Source: Mucilaginibacter tolerans
GTDB lineage: Bacteria; Bacteroidota; Bacteroidia; Sphingobacteriales; Sphingobacteriaceae
DNA: 64,000 bases
NCBI RefSeq assembly: GCF_030519375.1
Contig: NZ_JAUMKB010000003.1
Coordinates: 124,001 to 188,000 of the forward strand
Direction: 5' to 3'
Both the position numbers and the translations under genes were made by a program. The notes beneath the pieces were generated by a model. It was not told the DNA's origin, made no database searches, and saw only the letters and a list, made by a program, of their open reading frames with translations. Shown in pieces: positions 17,732-25,864 of this stretch (position 1 is its first letter; each line of letters starts with the position of its first letter).

Positions 17732-18283
17732 CTAATTAAAATATTTCCTTAACTGAGTTATAGCCATTCTTAGCCTCGTTTTTATAGTACCCAAAGGCAC
17801 GCCAAGTTCATCGGCAGCCTCCACATGGGTGTAACCCTTAAAGTAAACGAGGTCAAGTATGGATTTTTGTTCAGGCTTTAACTGTTCCACTAAATCCTTA
17901 ACGCCAAGGAGTTCTGGCTTATAAACCGTATTTCTCTGTTCGTCAATAAAAGTTACGTTATTTTCAAGTTCCTGGTTTTTAGTCTGATTCTTGAAATCCT
18001 TTGAGCGTATTTTGTCTATAGCCAGATTGCGTGCGATATTCACCATCCAGGTAAACAGGCGGCCTTTTTCAGTACTATAGCTTGAGAAGGAATTCCAGAT
18101 TTTCACAAAAGTGTCCTGTAAAATATCTTCAGCAATGGCTTCGTCGTTAACAATGCGTACGATCACACCCAAAAGCGACGCCGAATACATATCGTATAAT
18201 GCCTCAACAGCAATTTTTTCACGTTGCCGCAAAGCAAGTACAAGTTCTTCTTCGGAAATGGATATTTTTCGCTTCTTACTCAA
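17732..18283 (-). CDS. ECF RNA polymerase sigma factor
   Basis: A 183-residue sigma-70-family protein. Region 2 is visible in AEDILQDTFVKIWN and GRLFTWMVNIARNLAIDKIRSK, and region 4 in LDLVYFKGYTHVEAADELGVPLGTIKTRLRMAITQLRKYF. Its partner anti-sigma gene follows after 3 bp, so the pair is a SigK/RskA-type switch. It lies 26 bp downstream of lipA on the same strand, so it may also receive read-through from that gene. Confidence 0.94.
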   Translation of the reverse strand: MSKKRKISISEEELVLALRQREKIAVEALYDMYSASLLGVIVRIVNDEAIAEDILQDTFVKIWNSFSSYSTEKGRLFTWMVNIARNLAIDKIRSKDFKNQTKNQELENNVTFIDEQRNTVYKPELLGVKDLVEQLKPEQKSILDLVYFKGYTHVEAADELGVPLGTIKTRLRMAITQLRKYFN

Positions 18284-18309
18284 GGATGAGTGAAGATAAA
18301 AAGTAATAT

Positions 18310-19188
18310 TTAGATTTCAAACAGATGTTTTTCTGCATGGTAGGATGAACGCACGAGCGGTCCGCTTTCCACATATTTGAAACCCATCTCCAGGCCAATT
18401 TCCTTGTAACGGGCAAACTGATCAGGGTGTATCCAGTCGATAACCGGGTGGTGACTGCGTGTTGGTTGTAGATATTGACCTAATGTAAGAATGTGTACGC
18501 CGGCATCAAAAAGATCGTGCATGGCTTCTATTACATCTTCTTCAGTCTCGCCCAAGCCAAGCATAATACCTGATTTGGTCCGCAAGCCTGCTTTGGAGAT
18601 ATGCCTTAAGCACTCCAGGCTACGGTCATATTTAGCCTGTATGCGAACCTCTTTGGTTAAACGGCGAACTGTCTCCAGATTATGTGACACCACTTCCGGA
18701 CGAACAGCTAGTACGCGTTCCAGGTTTTCCCAGATGCCTCTAAAATCAGGCAATAAAGTCTCTAAGGTCGTTTCAGGGCTTTCCCTGCGAATAGCATTAA
18801 TGGTTTCTGCCCAGATAATAGAGCCGCCGTCTTTCAAATCATCGCGATCAACCGAAGTGATCACGCAATGTTTTACCTGCATCAGTTTTACTGAACTGGC
18901 TACGCGATTTGGCTCATCCAAATCAACGGCTAACGGCCTGCCTGTGGCAACGGCACAAAATGAGCATGATCGTGTGCAGATATTACCCAATATCATGAAA
19001 GTTGCGGTACCTGCGCCCCAGCACTCGCCCATATTAGGGCAATTGCCGCTCTCGCAAATGGTATGCAGCTTATGGGTATCCACCAAATTACGCACATGCG
19101 CATACTCTTTTCCCACAGGAAGTTTCACCCTCAGCCAATCTGGCTTGCGTTGCATTTGGTTAGCAGGGACTACCGGCAATTCAATCAT
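18310..19188 (-). CDS. lipA: lipoyl synthase (radical SAM)
   Basis: I choose ATG 19188 over a TTG six codons upstream, giving 292 residues. The auxiliary cluster motif [12 protein letters not shown] and the radical SAM motif CTRSCSFC are both present, as is the C-terminal RSSYHAE, whose serine ligates the auxiliary cluster. The enzyme inserts sulfur at C6 and C8 of octanoyl groups on lipoyl-dependent dehydrogenases. It sits between ytxJ and the sigma-factor gene on the minus strand. Confidence 0.97.
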   Translation of the reverse strand: MIELPVVPANQMQRKPDWLRVKLPVGKEYAHVRNLVDTHKLHTICESGNCPNMGECWGAGTATFMILGNICTRSCSFCAVATGRPLAVDLDEPNRVASSVKLMQVKHCVITSVDRDDLKDGGSIIWAETINAIRRESPETTLETLLPDFRGIWENLERVLAVRPEVVSHNLETVRRLTKEVRIQAKYDRSLECLRHISKAGLRTKSGIMLGLGETEEDVIEAMHDLFDAGVHILTLGQYLQPTRSHHPVIDWIHPDQFARYKEIGLEMGFKYVESGPLVRSSYHAEKHLFEI

Positions 19189-19270
19189 AAAAACAAAGGT
19201 AAACAAAAACAGCCTAACACCCTAAACGGGCATTTGGAATATTACAGTGAGTTGATGGTGAGCTGATAGA

Positions 19271-19600
19271 TCAGTTGAGCTCGCCGAGCGCCTCTTCGAT
19301 TGAAATCGCACTGTGCGACTGGTCGAGAATGCATTCTCCGTCTTTTATGAGCAATAACTGGGGCGATTCGTGGTGCACGTGGAAATCGTGTACTATCTGG
19401 TTGGATATATCGCGGTGTTTAATAAGGTCGAGGAAGTATACCGGAAGATTATCTGGCAATTCGGAGGCATCCATTTCGATGCGTCGTTTTGCCATTAAAC
19501 TGATAGAACAGCGCGTGCTGTGCTTATATATAATACAATAGCCCTGGTGGTGTTTAATCCCGTTCAGCTGTTCTGCTGACTCCAACGATATCCAATTCAT
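19271..19600 (-). CDS. ytxJ: bacillithiol system redox-active protein YtxJ
   Basis: A 109-residue thioredoxin-fold protein of the DUF2847 family. The single-cysteine site KHSTRCSIS replaces a CxxC motif, which suits a monothiol bacilliredoxin-like protein that resolves bacillithiol mixed disulfides. FHVHHESPQLLLIKDG is the cis-Pro region of the fold. Presence of bshA in the same window supports the assignment. It precedes lipA by 82 bp on the same strand. Confidence 0.87.
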   Translation of the reverse strand: MNWISLESAEQLNGIKHHQGYCIIYKHSTRCSISLMAKRRIEMDASELPDNLPVYFLDLIKHRDISNQIVHDFHVHHESPQLLLIKDGECILDQSHSAISIEEALGELN

Positions 19601-19683
19601 AAAAAGTTAAAATATACTAACCGACAAAAATACGGTTCGTAACCCAATTAGTCTTAACCAGGGAGAAAAATGACTTTTTGATG

Positions 19684-19794
19684 TTATCTGCTGTGTTTTG
19701 GATAAGAAGAATAGGCCGGACACAGTTTGTTTGAGCATGATGCGATGCTACCTGCAAGTACTACGATGATGATGAAGTAAATTAATTTTTTCAT
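19684..19794 (-). CDS. very small lipoprotein (36 residues)
   Basis: The frame starts at ATG 19794 and ends with TAA at 19684. The product has a textbook lipoprotein signal: MKKLIYFIIIVVLAGSIASC with the lipobox Cys at position 20. The mature part is only 17 residues (CSNKLCPAYSSYPKHSR). It lies 27 bp after ribH and 83 bp before ytxJ on the same strand, so it is likely co-transcribed. I recognise no characterised relative. The complete signal and operon-like position argue that it is a real gene. Confidence 0.65.
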   Translation of the reverse strand: MKKLIYFIIIVVLAGSIASCSNKLCPAYSSYPKHSR

Positions 19795-19821
19795 GGTCTT
19801 AATATGTCTGTTAAACGAAAT

Positions 19822-20316
19822 TTATGAATTTAAAGTTTCAGCCAAATTAGCCATTTTAATTGCAGTTACAGCTGCTTCGTCACCTTTGTTTCCGTGCTTG
19901 CCGCCTGCTCTGTCGATGGCCTGTTGCTGGTTATCAGTGGTCAATACACCAAAAATAACCGGCTTTGAATATTTTATAGCTACGTTACTTATCCCGTTAG
20001 CTACGGCATCACAAATAAAATCGAAATGCCTTGTTTCACCTTGTATCACACATCCCAGGCATATCACCGCATCTACGTGAAGATTCTTTAATAAGATATC
20101 TGCACCTGAGGTCAGTTCAAAACTACCCGGAACTGAGTAACTGAAGATATTATCCGGTAATGCGCCATTGTTAATAAGGCTTTGATAGGCCCCTTCGTAT
20201 AACGCATTGGTTATCTCCGTATTCCATTCGGCAACAACTATACCAAAGCGATAATTTAAGGCCGAAGGTATTTCTGTAGAAGAAAAATCGGACAAATTTT
20301 TTAGCTGAGTAGCCAT
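19822..20316 (-). CDS. ribH: 6,7-dimethyl-8-ribityllumazine synthase
   Basis: A 164-residue protein with the usual family landmarks: FGIVVAEWNTEITNALYEGA at the substrate site, VPGSFEL, the catalytic-loop CLGCVIQGETRHFDFI and GVLTTDNQQQAIDRAGG. It condenses the ribityl pyrimidinedione with 3,4-dihydroxy-2-butanone 4-phosphate in riboflavin synthesis. No other rib genes are in the window. It follows the TPR gene by 113 bp on the minus strand. Confidence 0.97.
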   Translation of the reverse strand: MATQLKNLSDFSSTEIPSALNYRFGIVVAEWNTEITNALYEGAYQSLINNGALPDNIFSYSVPGSFELTSGADILLKNLHVDAVICLGCVIQGETRHFDFICDAVANGISNVAIKYSKPVIFGVLTTDNQQQAIDRAGGKHGNKGDEAAVTAIKMANLAETLNS

Positions 20317-20429
20317 TTTTTTAACGTTTAAGCAGATTTTTGAGTATAAATAAAAAATCCCAAAGGTTTATATCGTATAAATATATTGTCCTTTAGGATT
20401 CAGTTAAATTGTGGAATATAATTCCCGAA

Positions 20430-21110
20430 TTACAGTTTTGCTTCCACACGTGCGATATACGCGTCCATGCTTTGTGCTTCGCTGCTCTCCGGATAATCTG
20501 ATTTTATTTTCTTATAGGTTTCGTCAGCAGATTTGTAATCTTTCTGCTCCTCATATACCAATCCTAATTTCTTTAGATAGAAGGGTGACAGGAATTTGTT
20601 GCTTGCTTTATCCGCGGCTTTCTTAAAGAATGTGGATGCCTTATCATAGTCCTTCAGCTCAACGTATGCATCACCTGTTCCACCCAACGCTTCAGCTGCA
20701 ACCATAACGTCGCTACCACGATAGTTAGTCAGGTCATCAATGGCTTTTTTGTAATCACCCTTATTAAGGTAAGCAATCCCTGCATAAAAATAAGCCAGGT
20801 TAGCTGCTTTAGTATTACTATAATCATTGATGATTTTCTCAAAACCCGGATAACCGGCATCACCTTTCAGGGCCTTATCCCAGTCTTTTTTCTGCCAGGC
20901 ATCCTGCGCTACATACATCTGGCTGGCTGCCTTTTCCTCACGCGGCGCGAGGTACATCTTCTGGTATCCAAAATAAATGATCACCATTGCAATGATGGCT
21001 CCTGCAATAAAAATTAAGCTTTTTTGGTTTTCGCGCACAAACTTACCGGTCTGTCCAAAATCGCTGTCTTTCGCAATGACCTGAGTATTATTCGCCTGGG
21101 TTTTTGACAT
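20430..21110 (-). CDS. membrane-anchored tetratricopeptide repeat protein (YfgM-like)
   Basis: A 226-residue protein. A short cytoplasmic N-terminus is followed by one transmembrane helix at about residues 31-52 (SLIFIAGAIIAMVIIYFGY). Three or more TPR-like helical pairs come next (LAYFYAGIAYLNKGDYKKAIDDL, ALGGTGDAYVELKDYDKASTFF, LKKLGLVYEEQKDYKSADETY). The architecture resembles YfgM, a periplasmic chaperone-associated protein at the translocon. The precise partner is unknown. It leads the minus-strand run that continues to ribH. Confidence 0.85.
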   Translation of the reverse strand: MSKTQANNTQVIAKDSDFGQTGKFVRENQKSLIFIAGAIIAMVIIYFGYQKMYLAPREEKAASQMYVAQDAWQKKDWDKALKGDAGYPGFEKIINDYSNTKAANLAYFYAGIAYLNKGDYKKAIDDLTNYRGSDVMVAAEALGGTGDAYVELKDYDKASTFFKKAADKASNKFLSPFYLKKLGLVYEEQKDYKSADETYKKIKSDYPESSEAQSMDAYIARVEAKL

Positions 21111-21189
21111 TTCTATTCTAAAATTAAGTTTGCAAAAATACAGTTTTCAACTTTGTAAGCAATAGGTTGGTGTAAATAATTGTCGGGGA

Positions 21190-21304
21190 CTGGTTATCAG
21201 TTAATCAGTTAAACCCAGTGGCCAGTTACCGGGCGGGATAAAATATTTTCTTGTGAGCGTTACTAATCCCTGATTGACTGGTTAACTAACCCCCGATTAA
21301 CTGC
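21190..21304. repeat. inverted short-word repeat (7-8 nt words) in the TPR/recF divergent spacer
   Basis: The left part (about 21190-21230) repeats words built on cagtta (ggttat, cagttaat, cagttaa, cagtggc, cagttac). The right part (about 21260-21304) repeats the complementary type (ctgattga, ctggttaa, ctaac, gattaactg). Word length varies between 7 and 8, so this is a looser member of the heptad class. It lies between divergent genes. Confidence 0.55.
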
Positions 21305-21317
21305 CCCACAAAATCAC

Positions 21318-21325
21318 TACCTTTG
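21318..21325 (+). promoter_or_regulatory. candidate -7 element of recF
   Basis: TACCTTTG fits TAnnTTTG and overlaps the alternative TTG start at 21323. This favours ATG 21335 as the recF start with a very short leader. No clear -33 element was seen. Confidence 0.45.
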
Positions 21326-21334
21326 ACAACCCTT

Positions 21335-22441
21335 ATGTATCTGCAGCAATTATCCGTTATCAATTTTAAAAATTACAGCGAGGCTGAGCTGATTTTCAGC
21401 GAGGGTGTGAATGCTTTTACGGGCAATAACGGCGCAGGTAAAACCAATTTACTGGATGCGATACATTACCTGTCACTCTGCAAAAGTTATTTTAACCCCA
21501 TAGATAGTCAGCAGATAAAAACGGGTACCGACCTGTTTGTAATCAACGGCGTTTTTAACAAAGATGGCCATAAGGAAACCATTGCATGCGGATTAAAACG
21601 CAACCAGAAAAAGCAATTCAAACGGAATAAAAAGGATTACCAACGCCTGGCTGATCACATCGGTTTGTTCCCGTTGGTGATGATATCGCCTTATGACATC
21701 AGCATTATTATAGAAGGCAGCGAGGAGCGGCGGAAATTTATTGATAACGTCATTTCGCAAACCGACAATAAATACCTCGACGAGTTAATCACTTATAACA
21801 AGGTATTGACCAACCGGAACGCTTTATTAAAACGAATTGCCGATACAGGCAGATATGATCCTGAGTTGCTGAGTGTCTTCGATGAACAATTAATCGCCTC
21901 AGGTAACCTGATATTTGAAAAGCGAAAAGCCTTTATGGAAGCCATCACACCTGTTTTCAATAAACATTACCAATTTTTGAGCGGTGACGCTGAACAGGTT
22001 GACCTCGTGTACGAGTCGCAATTATTACAGGGCGATTTTACCGATCTGCTGAAAAAAAGCACTGAAAAGGATCGTATATTAGAGCGAACTACTGTGGGCA
22101 TTCATAAGGATGAATTGCAATTTGCAATTCATGGTATGCCAATGAAAAAGTTTGGTTCGCAGGGACAACAGAAGTCGTTTTTAATAGCATTAAAGCTTGC
22201 GCAGTATACCTACTTGTATCAGCAAAAAGGGTTTAAACCTTTGCTTTTGCTGGATGACATATTTGACAAACTGGATGATAACCGGGTAACCAAACTGATG
22301 CAGATGGTATCCAACCACGACTTTGGGCAGGTATTTATTACCGATACCAGCGCTGCCAAAGTGGAAGGGATCTTTGATAAAATCAATGTAGGCTTAAAAA
22401 TATTTAAAATAGCAGGAGGCGAAATTGATGGGCAGAACTAA
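21335..22441 (+). CDS. recF: DNA replication and repair protein RecF
   Basis: From ATG 21335 the protein has 368 residues. The SMC-like ATPase marks are GNNGAGKTNLLDAI (Walker A), KFGSQGQQKSFLIALKLAQ (signature) and LLLLDDIFDKLDD (Walker B), plus the RecF-type ISPYDISIIIEGSEERRKFID segment. RecF loads RecA at gaps through RecOR. The last codons overlap the DUF721 gene by 14 bp, an arrangement common in Bacteroidota. Confidence 0.95.
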   Translation: MYLQQLSVINFKNYSEAELIFSEGVNAFTGNNGAGKTNLLDAIHYLSLCKSYFNPIDSQQIKTGTDLFVINGVFNKDGHKETIACGLKRNQKKQFKRNKKDYQRLADHIGLFPLVMISPYDISIIIEGSEERRKFIDNVISQTDNKYLDELITYNKVLTNRNALLKRIADTGRYDPELLSVFDEQLIASGNLIFEKRKAFMEAITPVFNKHYQFLSGDAEQVDLVYESQLLQGDFTDLLKKSTEKDRILERTTVGIHKDELQFAIHGMPMKKFGSQGQQKSFLIALKLAQYTYLYQQKGFKPLLLLDDIFDKLDDNRVTKLMQMVSNHDFGQVFITDTSAAKVEGIFDKINVGLKIFKIAGGEIDGQN

Positions 22442-22718
22442 CGACAAAAGCCTGAAGGAAGCCATCGAACAGATGCTGCAGGTATACAAGATCAAGCGGA
22501 AGTATGACGAAACCGGCATTAAAGCTTCATGGCCACAGTTGGTGGGTAAGTCGGTAGCTAACCGTACCAAAGAGATCTACATCCACGATAAGAAATTATT
22601 CCTGCGCATAGAATCGTCGGTCATCAAAAATGAGCTGATACTTATGCGTTCTCAAATAATTGAGAAGATCAATAACGAGACAAATAGCGTACTGGTAGAA
22701 GATATTATCTTCCTCTAG
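22428..22718 (+). CDS. DUF721 (DciA-like) family protein
   Basis: Start ATG 22428 is preceded by a rare good Shine-Dalgarno sequence (aggagg at about 22414), giving 96 residues. The family pattern is visible in ASWPQLVGKSVANRTKEIYIHDKKLFLRIES and SVIKNELILMRSQIIEKIN. DUF721 proteins include the helicase loader DciA of bacteria lacking DnaC. The tie to recF by a 14-bp overlap fits a DNA replication or repair role. The assignment to helicase loading in this phylum is an inference. Confidence 0.85.
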   Translation: MGRTNDKSLKEAIEQMLQVYKIKRKYDETGIKASWPQLVGKSVANRTKEIYIHDKKLFLRIESSVIKNELILMRSQIIEKINNETNSVLVEDIIFL

Positions 22719-22908
22719 ACCACCTTGATCTGGCCAGTGCTTTTTTTCTGAAATCGTCGCTGATGATAGAATAGCCCAATATCATAACTCCGGGAGTAAT
22801 GAATACGAGCTGTACTTCAGGTGGGTGATGCAGAAAAAACAGGGAGTTAACAACAATAATTGCTGTTATCACCAGCGCATACACTAAACACTTAATTAGT
22901 AGTTTCAT
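22705..22908 (-). CDS. small hypothetical membrane protein
   Basis: A 67-residue protein with two predicted transmembrane helices (residues about 4-25 and 32-50) and a basic C-terminus (FRKKALARSRWSRGR). Its 3' end overlaps the convergent DUF721 gene by 14 bp. I do not recognise a family. The hydrophobic pattern and ATG start support a real gene, but it could be a fortuitous frame. Confidence 0.5.
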   Translation of the reverse strand: MKLLIKCLVYALVITAIIVVNSLFFLHHPPEVQLVFITPGVMILGYSIISDDFRKKALARSRWSRGR

Positions 22909-23076
22909 GGCTTATGTTTTTGCTGCTATTGTTCCAACAATCATGCCATTTAGTTTAACACCATCATAACTACAACATTTACAGCACAGTAAAACTATTA
23001 CTTTAAGTGCAAAAAAGCAAATAAAAAAGGGAAATATATCCCGGATATGGTTACGGATACACATATGCCGTATCAA

Positions 23077-23203
23077 CTCACCCCGACATAGCTTCGCTTG
23101 TCGACCCTCTCTTCGCTATGCGAAAAGAGGGTGAGAAAAACAACAAACCCTCTTTACGGCTTGCCGTAGAGAGGGTGGTCGGGCGCAGCAAAGACCGGGT
23201 GAG
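23077..23203. repeat. compound hairpin element, probably a dispersed intergenic repeat
   Basis: The element starts ctcacccc and ends gggtgag, which are complementary. Inside are two similar hairpins. Hairpin 23105-23131 pairs CCCTCT-c-TTCGC with GCGAA-a-AGAGGG; hairpin 23148-23175 pairs CCCTCT-t-TACGGC with GCCGTA-g-AGAGGG. Both have a single mismatch at the same place. A fragment (acccaccctcta) recurs just after it near 23215. It fills most of the 338-bp gap between the small membrane gene and ndk; the remainder is AT-rich with nothing else seen. Confidence 0.75.
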
Positions 23204-23246
23204 CCGACTATGCAACCCACCCTCTACTACACCTGATTAAAATAAT

Positions 23247-23666
23247 TTAGAATTTCTCGAAAGCTGAGAAATAGAAATTGCCCTCGATCTTAGCGTTTTC
23301 GTCAGAATCTGAACCATGAACAGCATTTGCATCAATAGATTTTGCAAACAGGTTACGGATAGTTCCAGGCTCAGCTTTAGCTGGGTCGGTAGCGCCGATC
23401 AGCTTACGGAAATCCTCAACTGCATTTTCTTTTTCAAGAATAGCAGCGACAATCGGTCCTGAAGACATGAAGCTCACCAGGTCGTTGTAGAAAGGACGCG
23501 CTTTGTGCACTGCATAAAATTCGCCGGCTTTCTCAGGGGTCAACCACAGGTATTTCATAGCAGTGATTTTAAAACCACCTTTTATAATATGATCTAAAAT
23601 AGCACCGATATGGCCATTGGCCACCGCGTCGGGCTTAATCATAGTGAATGTTTTATTATTTTCCAT
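23247..23666 (-). CDS. ndk: nucleoside diphosphate kinase
   Basis: I take ATG 23666 as start (a TTG lies four codons upstream), giving 139 residues. [17 protein letters not shown] and the active-site histidine in [12 protein letters not shown] are the family signatures. It transfers phosphate between nucleoside triphosphates and diphosphates through phosphohistidine. A -7-like TACTTTTG lies on the minus strand at 23687-23694. It is divergent from the DHH phosphoesterase gene. Confidence 0.97.
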   Translation of the reverse strand: MENNKTFTMIKPDAVANGHIGAILDHIIKGGFKITAMKYLWLTPEKAGEFYAVHKARPFYNDLVSFMSSGPIVAAILEKENAVEDFRKLIGATDPAKAEPGTIRNLFAKSIDANAVHGSDSDENAKIEGNFYFSAFEKF

Positions 23667-23686
23667 TGTGTTTATCAAAATTGCCG

Positions 23687-23694
23687 CAAAAGTA
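23687..23694 (-). promoter_or_regulatory. candidate -7 element of ndk
   Basis: The minus strand reads TACTTTTG, matching TAnnTTTG, 20 bp before ATG 23666. No convincing -33 element is seen. Confidence 0.5.
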
Positions 23695-23764
23695 GTGTTT
23701 TAAACTTTATAAAATAAACGCTTTTTGCTTTATAATTAGATACTTCGTATTTGATTTATTTCTT

Positions 23765-23772
23765 TAGCTTTG
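23765..23772 (+). promoter_or_regulatory. candidate -7 element of the DHH phosphoesterase gene
   Basis: TAGCTTTG matches TAnnTTTG, 18 bp before ATG 23791. The nearest TTTG upstream (23750) is too close for a -33 element. Confidence 0.4.
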
Positions 23773-23790
23773 CAGCTATTTTGAAAATTG

Positions 23791-24801
23791 ATGCTGGATT
23801 TAGCTGCACTTAAAAACCTATTAAGCCAACCGCGCAAAATTGTTATCACCACACATCACAAACCTGATGGTGATGCAATGGGGTCGTCGCTGGGTTTATA
23901 TAATTATTTAATACAGCAGGGGCATCATGCAAACGTGATCACTCCGACAGATTATCCCGATTTCCTTGCCTGGATGCCCGGGAACGAGAATGTTATCATA
24001 TTTACTGAGCACCTGGACAAATCAGCGGCGCTGGTTGCAGAGGCGGAGATCATATTCTGCCTCGATTTTAACGCACTGAGCCGTATAAATGAACTGGGGG
24101 AACTGGTTCGCGCAAGCAGCGCTGTTAAAGTGATGATTGACCATCACCTGGAACCGGAAGATTTTGATGATTACCGCCATTGGGATATCAACGCTTGCGC
24201 AAGCGCTCAACTGGTTTATGATTTTATTGTAAATCAATTGCAGCATAAAGAATTGGTTAATAAAGATGTGGCTACCTGCCTGTATACAGGCATCATGACC
24301 GACTCTGCATCGTTCCGTTTACCTAATACAACTCCGGCGGTGCACCGCATTGCTGCCGACCTGATTGAAGCAGGCGCAGTAAACTGGCATATACACGAAT
24401 TAGTTTATAGTAATTCATCAGAAGGCCGTTTGAATTTTCTTGGACATTGCCTGAAAGATAAGCTGGAAGTACTATATGAATACAATACTGCGTTAATCTC
24501 CGTTAACAAGAAGGAATTGGAAGAGTATGATGTGATAACAGGTGATACAGAGGGAATTGTGAATTATGCTTTATCAATTACAGGTATAAAACTGGCGGCT
24601 TTTATAGTAGAACGTACGGATAAGGTAAAACTTTCGTTAAGGTCAAGGGGAGAGTTTCCTGCGAACGAGATTTGTAAAAAATATTTTAATGGTGGCGGGC
24701 ATCGCAATGCAGCCGGCGGCACATCAACAGACAGCCTTGACGGGGTGATCAATCAGTTCAAACAAATTTTACCAGAATATAAAAAACTATTAATACAATA
24801 A
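23791..24801 (+). CDS. DHH/DHHA1 phosphoesterase (NrnA-like oligoribonuclease/pAp phosphatase)
   Basis: Start ATG 23791 is preferred over TTG 23788, giving 336 residues. The DHH domain shows THHKPDGDAMGSSLGL, CLDFN, DHHLEP and a conserved TGIMTDSASFR metal-binding run; the DHHA1 domain ends with FNGGGHRNAAGG. NrnA enzymes degrade nanoRNAs and dephosphorylate 3'-phosphoadenosine 5'-phosphate. The next gene starts immediately after the stop, so an operon with the FKBP genes is likely. Confidence 0.92.
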   Translation: MLDLAALKNLLSQPRKIVITTHHKPDGDAMGSSLGLYNYLIQQGHHANVITPTDYPDFLAWMPGNENVIIFTEHLDKSAALVAEAEIIFCLDFNALSRINELGELVRASSAVKVMIDHHLEPEDFDDYRHWDINACASAQLVYDFIVNQLQHKELVNKDVATCLYTGIMTDSASFRLPNTTPAVHRIAADLIEAGAVNWHIHELVYSNSSEGRLNFLGHCLKDKLEVLYEYNTALISVNKKELEEYDVITGDTEGIVNYALSITGIKLAAFIVERTDKVKLSLRSRGEFPANEICKKYFNGGGHRNAAGGTSTDSLDGVINQFKQILPEYKKLLIQ

Positions 24802-25803
24802 ATGATGAAAAAAAACTTAATGTTTTTAGCTCTTGCGGCAATCGGATTAGCAAGCTGTAATGGCGGATTTAAAAAAGGTAACGGCGGTATGCTATATGAT
24901 ATACACGTTGACAAAGGCGCCCCAAGAGTAAAAGAGGGCGACTTTATTAGTCTTCAGCTAATCGCGAAAACAGATGGCGACTCCGTTTTGATGAGCACTT
25001 ACGAGCAAGGTCGTCCTATCATTACACTTCTGCAAAAAGCACAAGCTTCAGGTGATATTTTTGCCGGCGTTAAATTATTGGGCGAGGGTGATAGCGCAAC
25101 TATCAAAACAAATATCGATTCAATCATGAAAAAAGGTATGCGTAGGCCTCCTTTAAAAGGCAAGTATATCGTTTATGAAGTGAAGGTGGATAAGGTAATA
25201 CCGAAAGGTAAGATGAGTGACACCGCATTTAACAGCGCTATTACTACTTATTTAAAAGCTCAGGCTGAAGTCATGAAAAAAGCTGAACCAGCAAAAATCA
25301 AAAAATATATTGCCGATAATAAACTGACTGTTACTACGACTGCATCTGGTTTGAACTACATAATAACAAAACAAGGGACAGGCGACAAGCCGGCCGCAGG
25401 AGATACTGTAGAGGTAAACTACGTAGGCAAATTTGTGAATGGCAAACTATTCGAAACAAATCTTAAGGAAGTTGCTCAAAAAGAGAAAACATTCAACCCG
25501 ATGATGCAATATAAGCCAATACCTGTAGTAGTTGGTGTCAAAGCGGTTATACCTGGTTGGGACGAAGCTTTACAGCTTTTAAACAAAGGTTCAAAGGCAA
25601 CTCTTATTATCCCTTCTAATTTAGCTTATGGTGAACAAGGTAACCAGGTTATCCAGCCGTTTACACCACTGGTATTTGACATAGAAGTAGTTGATATTAT
25701 CCACCCTGATCCAAACGCTAAAAAACCTGCCGCCCCTGCTCCATTAACTCTGCAGCAGTTGCAACAGCAGGCAAAACAACAACAAGCGCCGGCTAAAAAA
25801 TAA
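24802..25803 (+). CDS. FKBP-type peptidyl-prolyl isomerase, lipoprotein
   Basis: A 333-residue lipoprotein (signal MMKKNLMFLALAAIGLASC). The C-terminal FKBP domain (about residues 175-300) has GDTVEVNYVGKFVNGKLFETN, VIPGWDEALQLLNKGSKATLIIPSNLAYG and a closing VFDIEVVDI strand. The N-terminal half (about residues 35-135) looks like a second, degenerate FKBP domain: EGDFISLQLIAKTDGDSVL, FAGVKLLGEGDSATIK and YIVYEVKVDKVI occupy equivalent places. A Gln/Pro/Ala-rich tail follows. It is a probable envelope folding catalyst. A paralogue follows. Confidence 0.9.
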   Translation: MMKKNLMFLALAAIGLASCNGGFKKGNGGMLYDIHVDKGAPRVKEGDFISLQLIAKTDGDSVLMSTYEQGRPIITLLQKAQASGDIFAGVKLLGEGDSATIKTNIDSIMKKGMRRPPLKGKYIVYEVKVDKVIPKGKMSDTAFNSAITTYLKAQAEVMKKAEPAKIKKYIADNKLTVTTTASGLNYIITKQGTGDKPAAGDTVEVNYVGKFVNGKLFETNLKEVAQKEKTFNPMMQYKPIPVVVGVKAVIPGWDEALQLLNKGSKATLIIPSNLAYGEQGNQVIQPFTPLVFDIEVVDIIHPDPNAKKPAAPAPLTLQQLQQQAKQQQAPAKK

Positions 25804-25825
25804 CGACTAATAACAACCAATATAT

Positions 25826-25856
25826 AGCCCTCTGCGTAAACCGGAGGGCTTTTATT
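25826..25856 (+). terminator. terminator between the two FKBP genes
   Basis: AGCCCTC (25826-25832) pairs with GAGGGCT (25844-25850) and is followed by TTTTATTTT. Confidence 0.8.
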
Positions 25857-25864
25857 TTAATACC

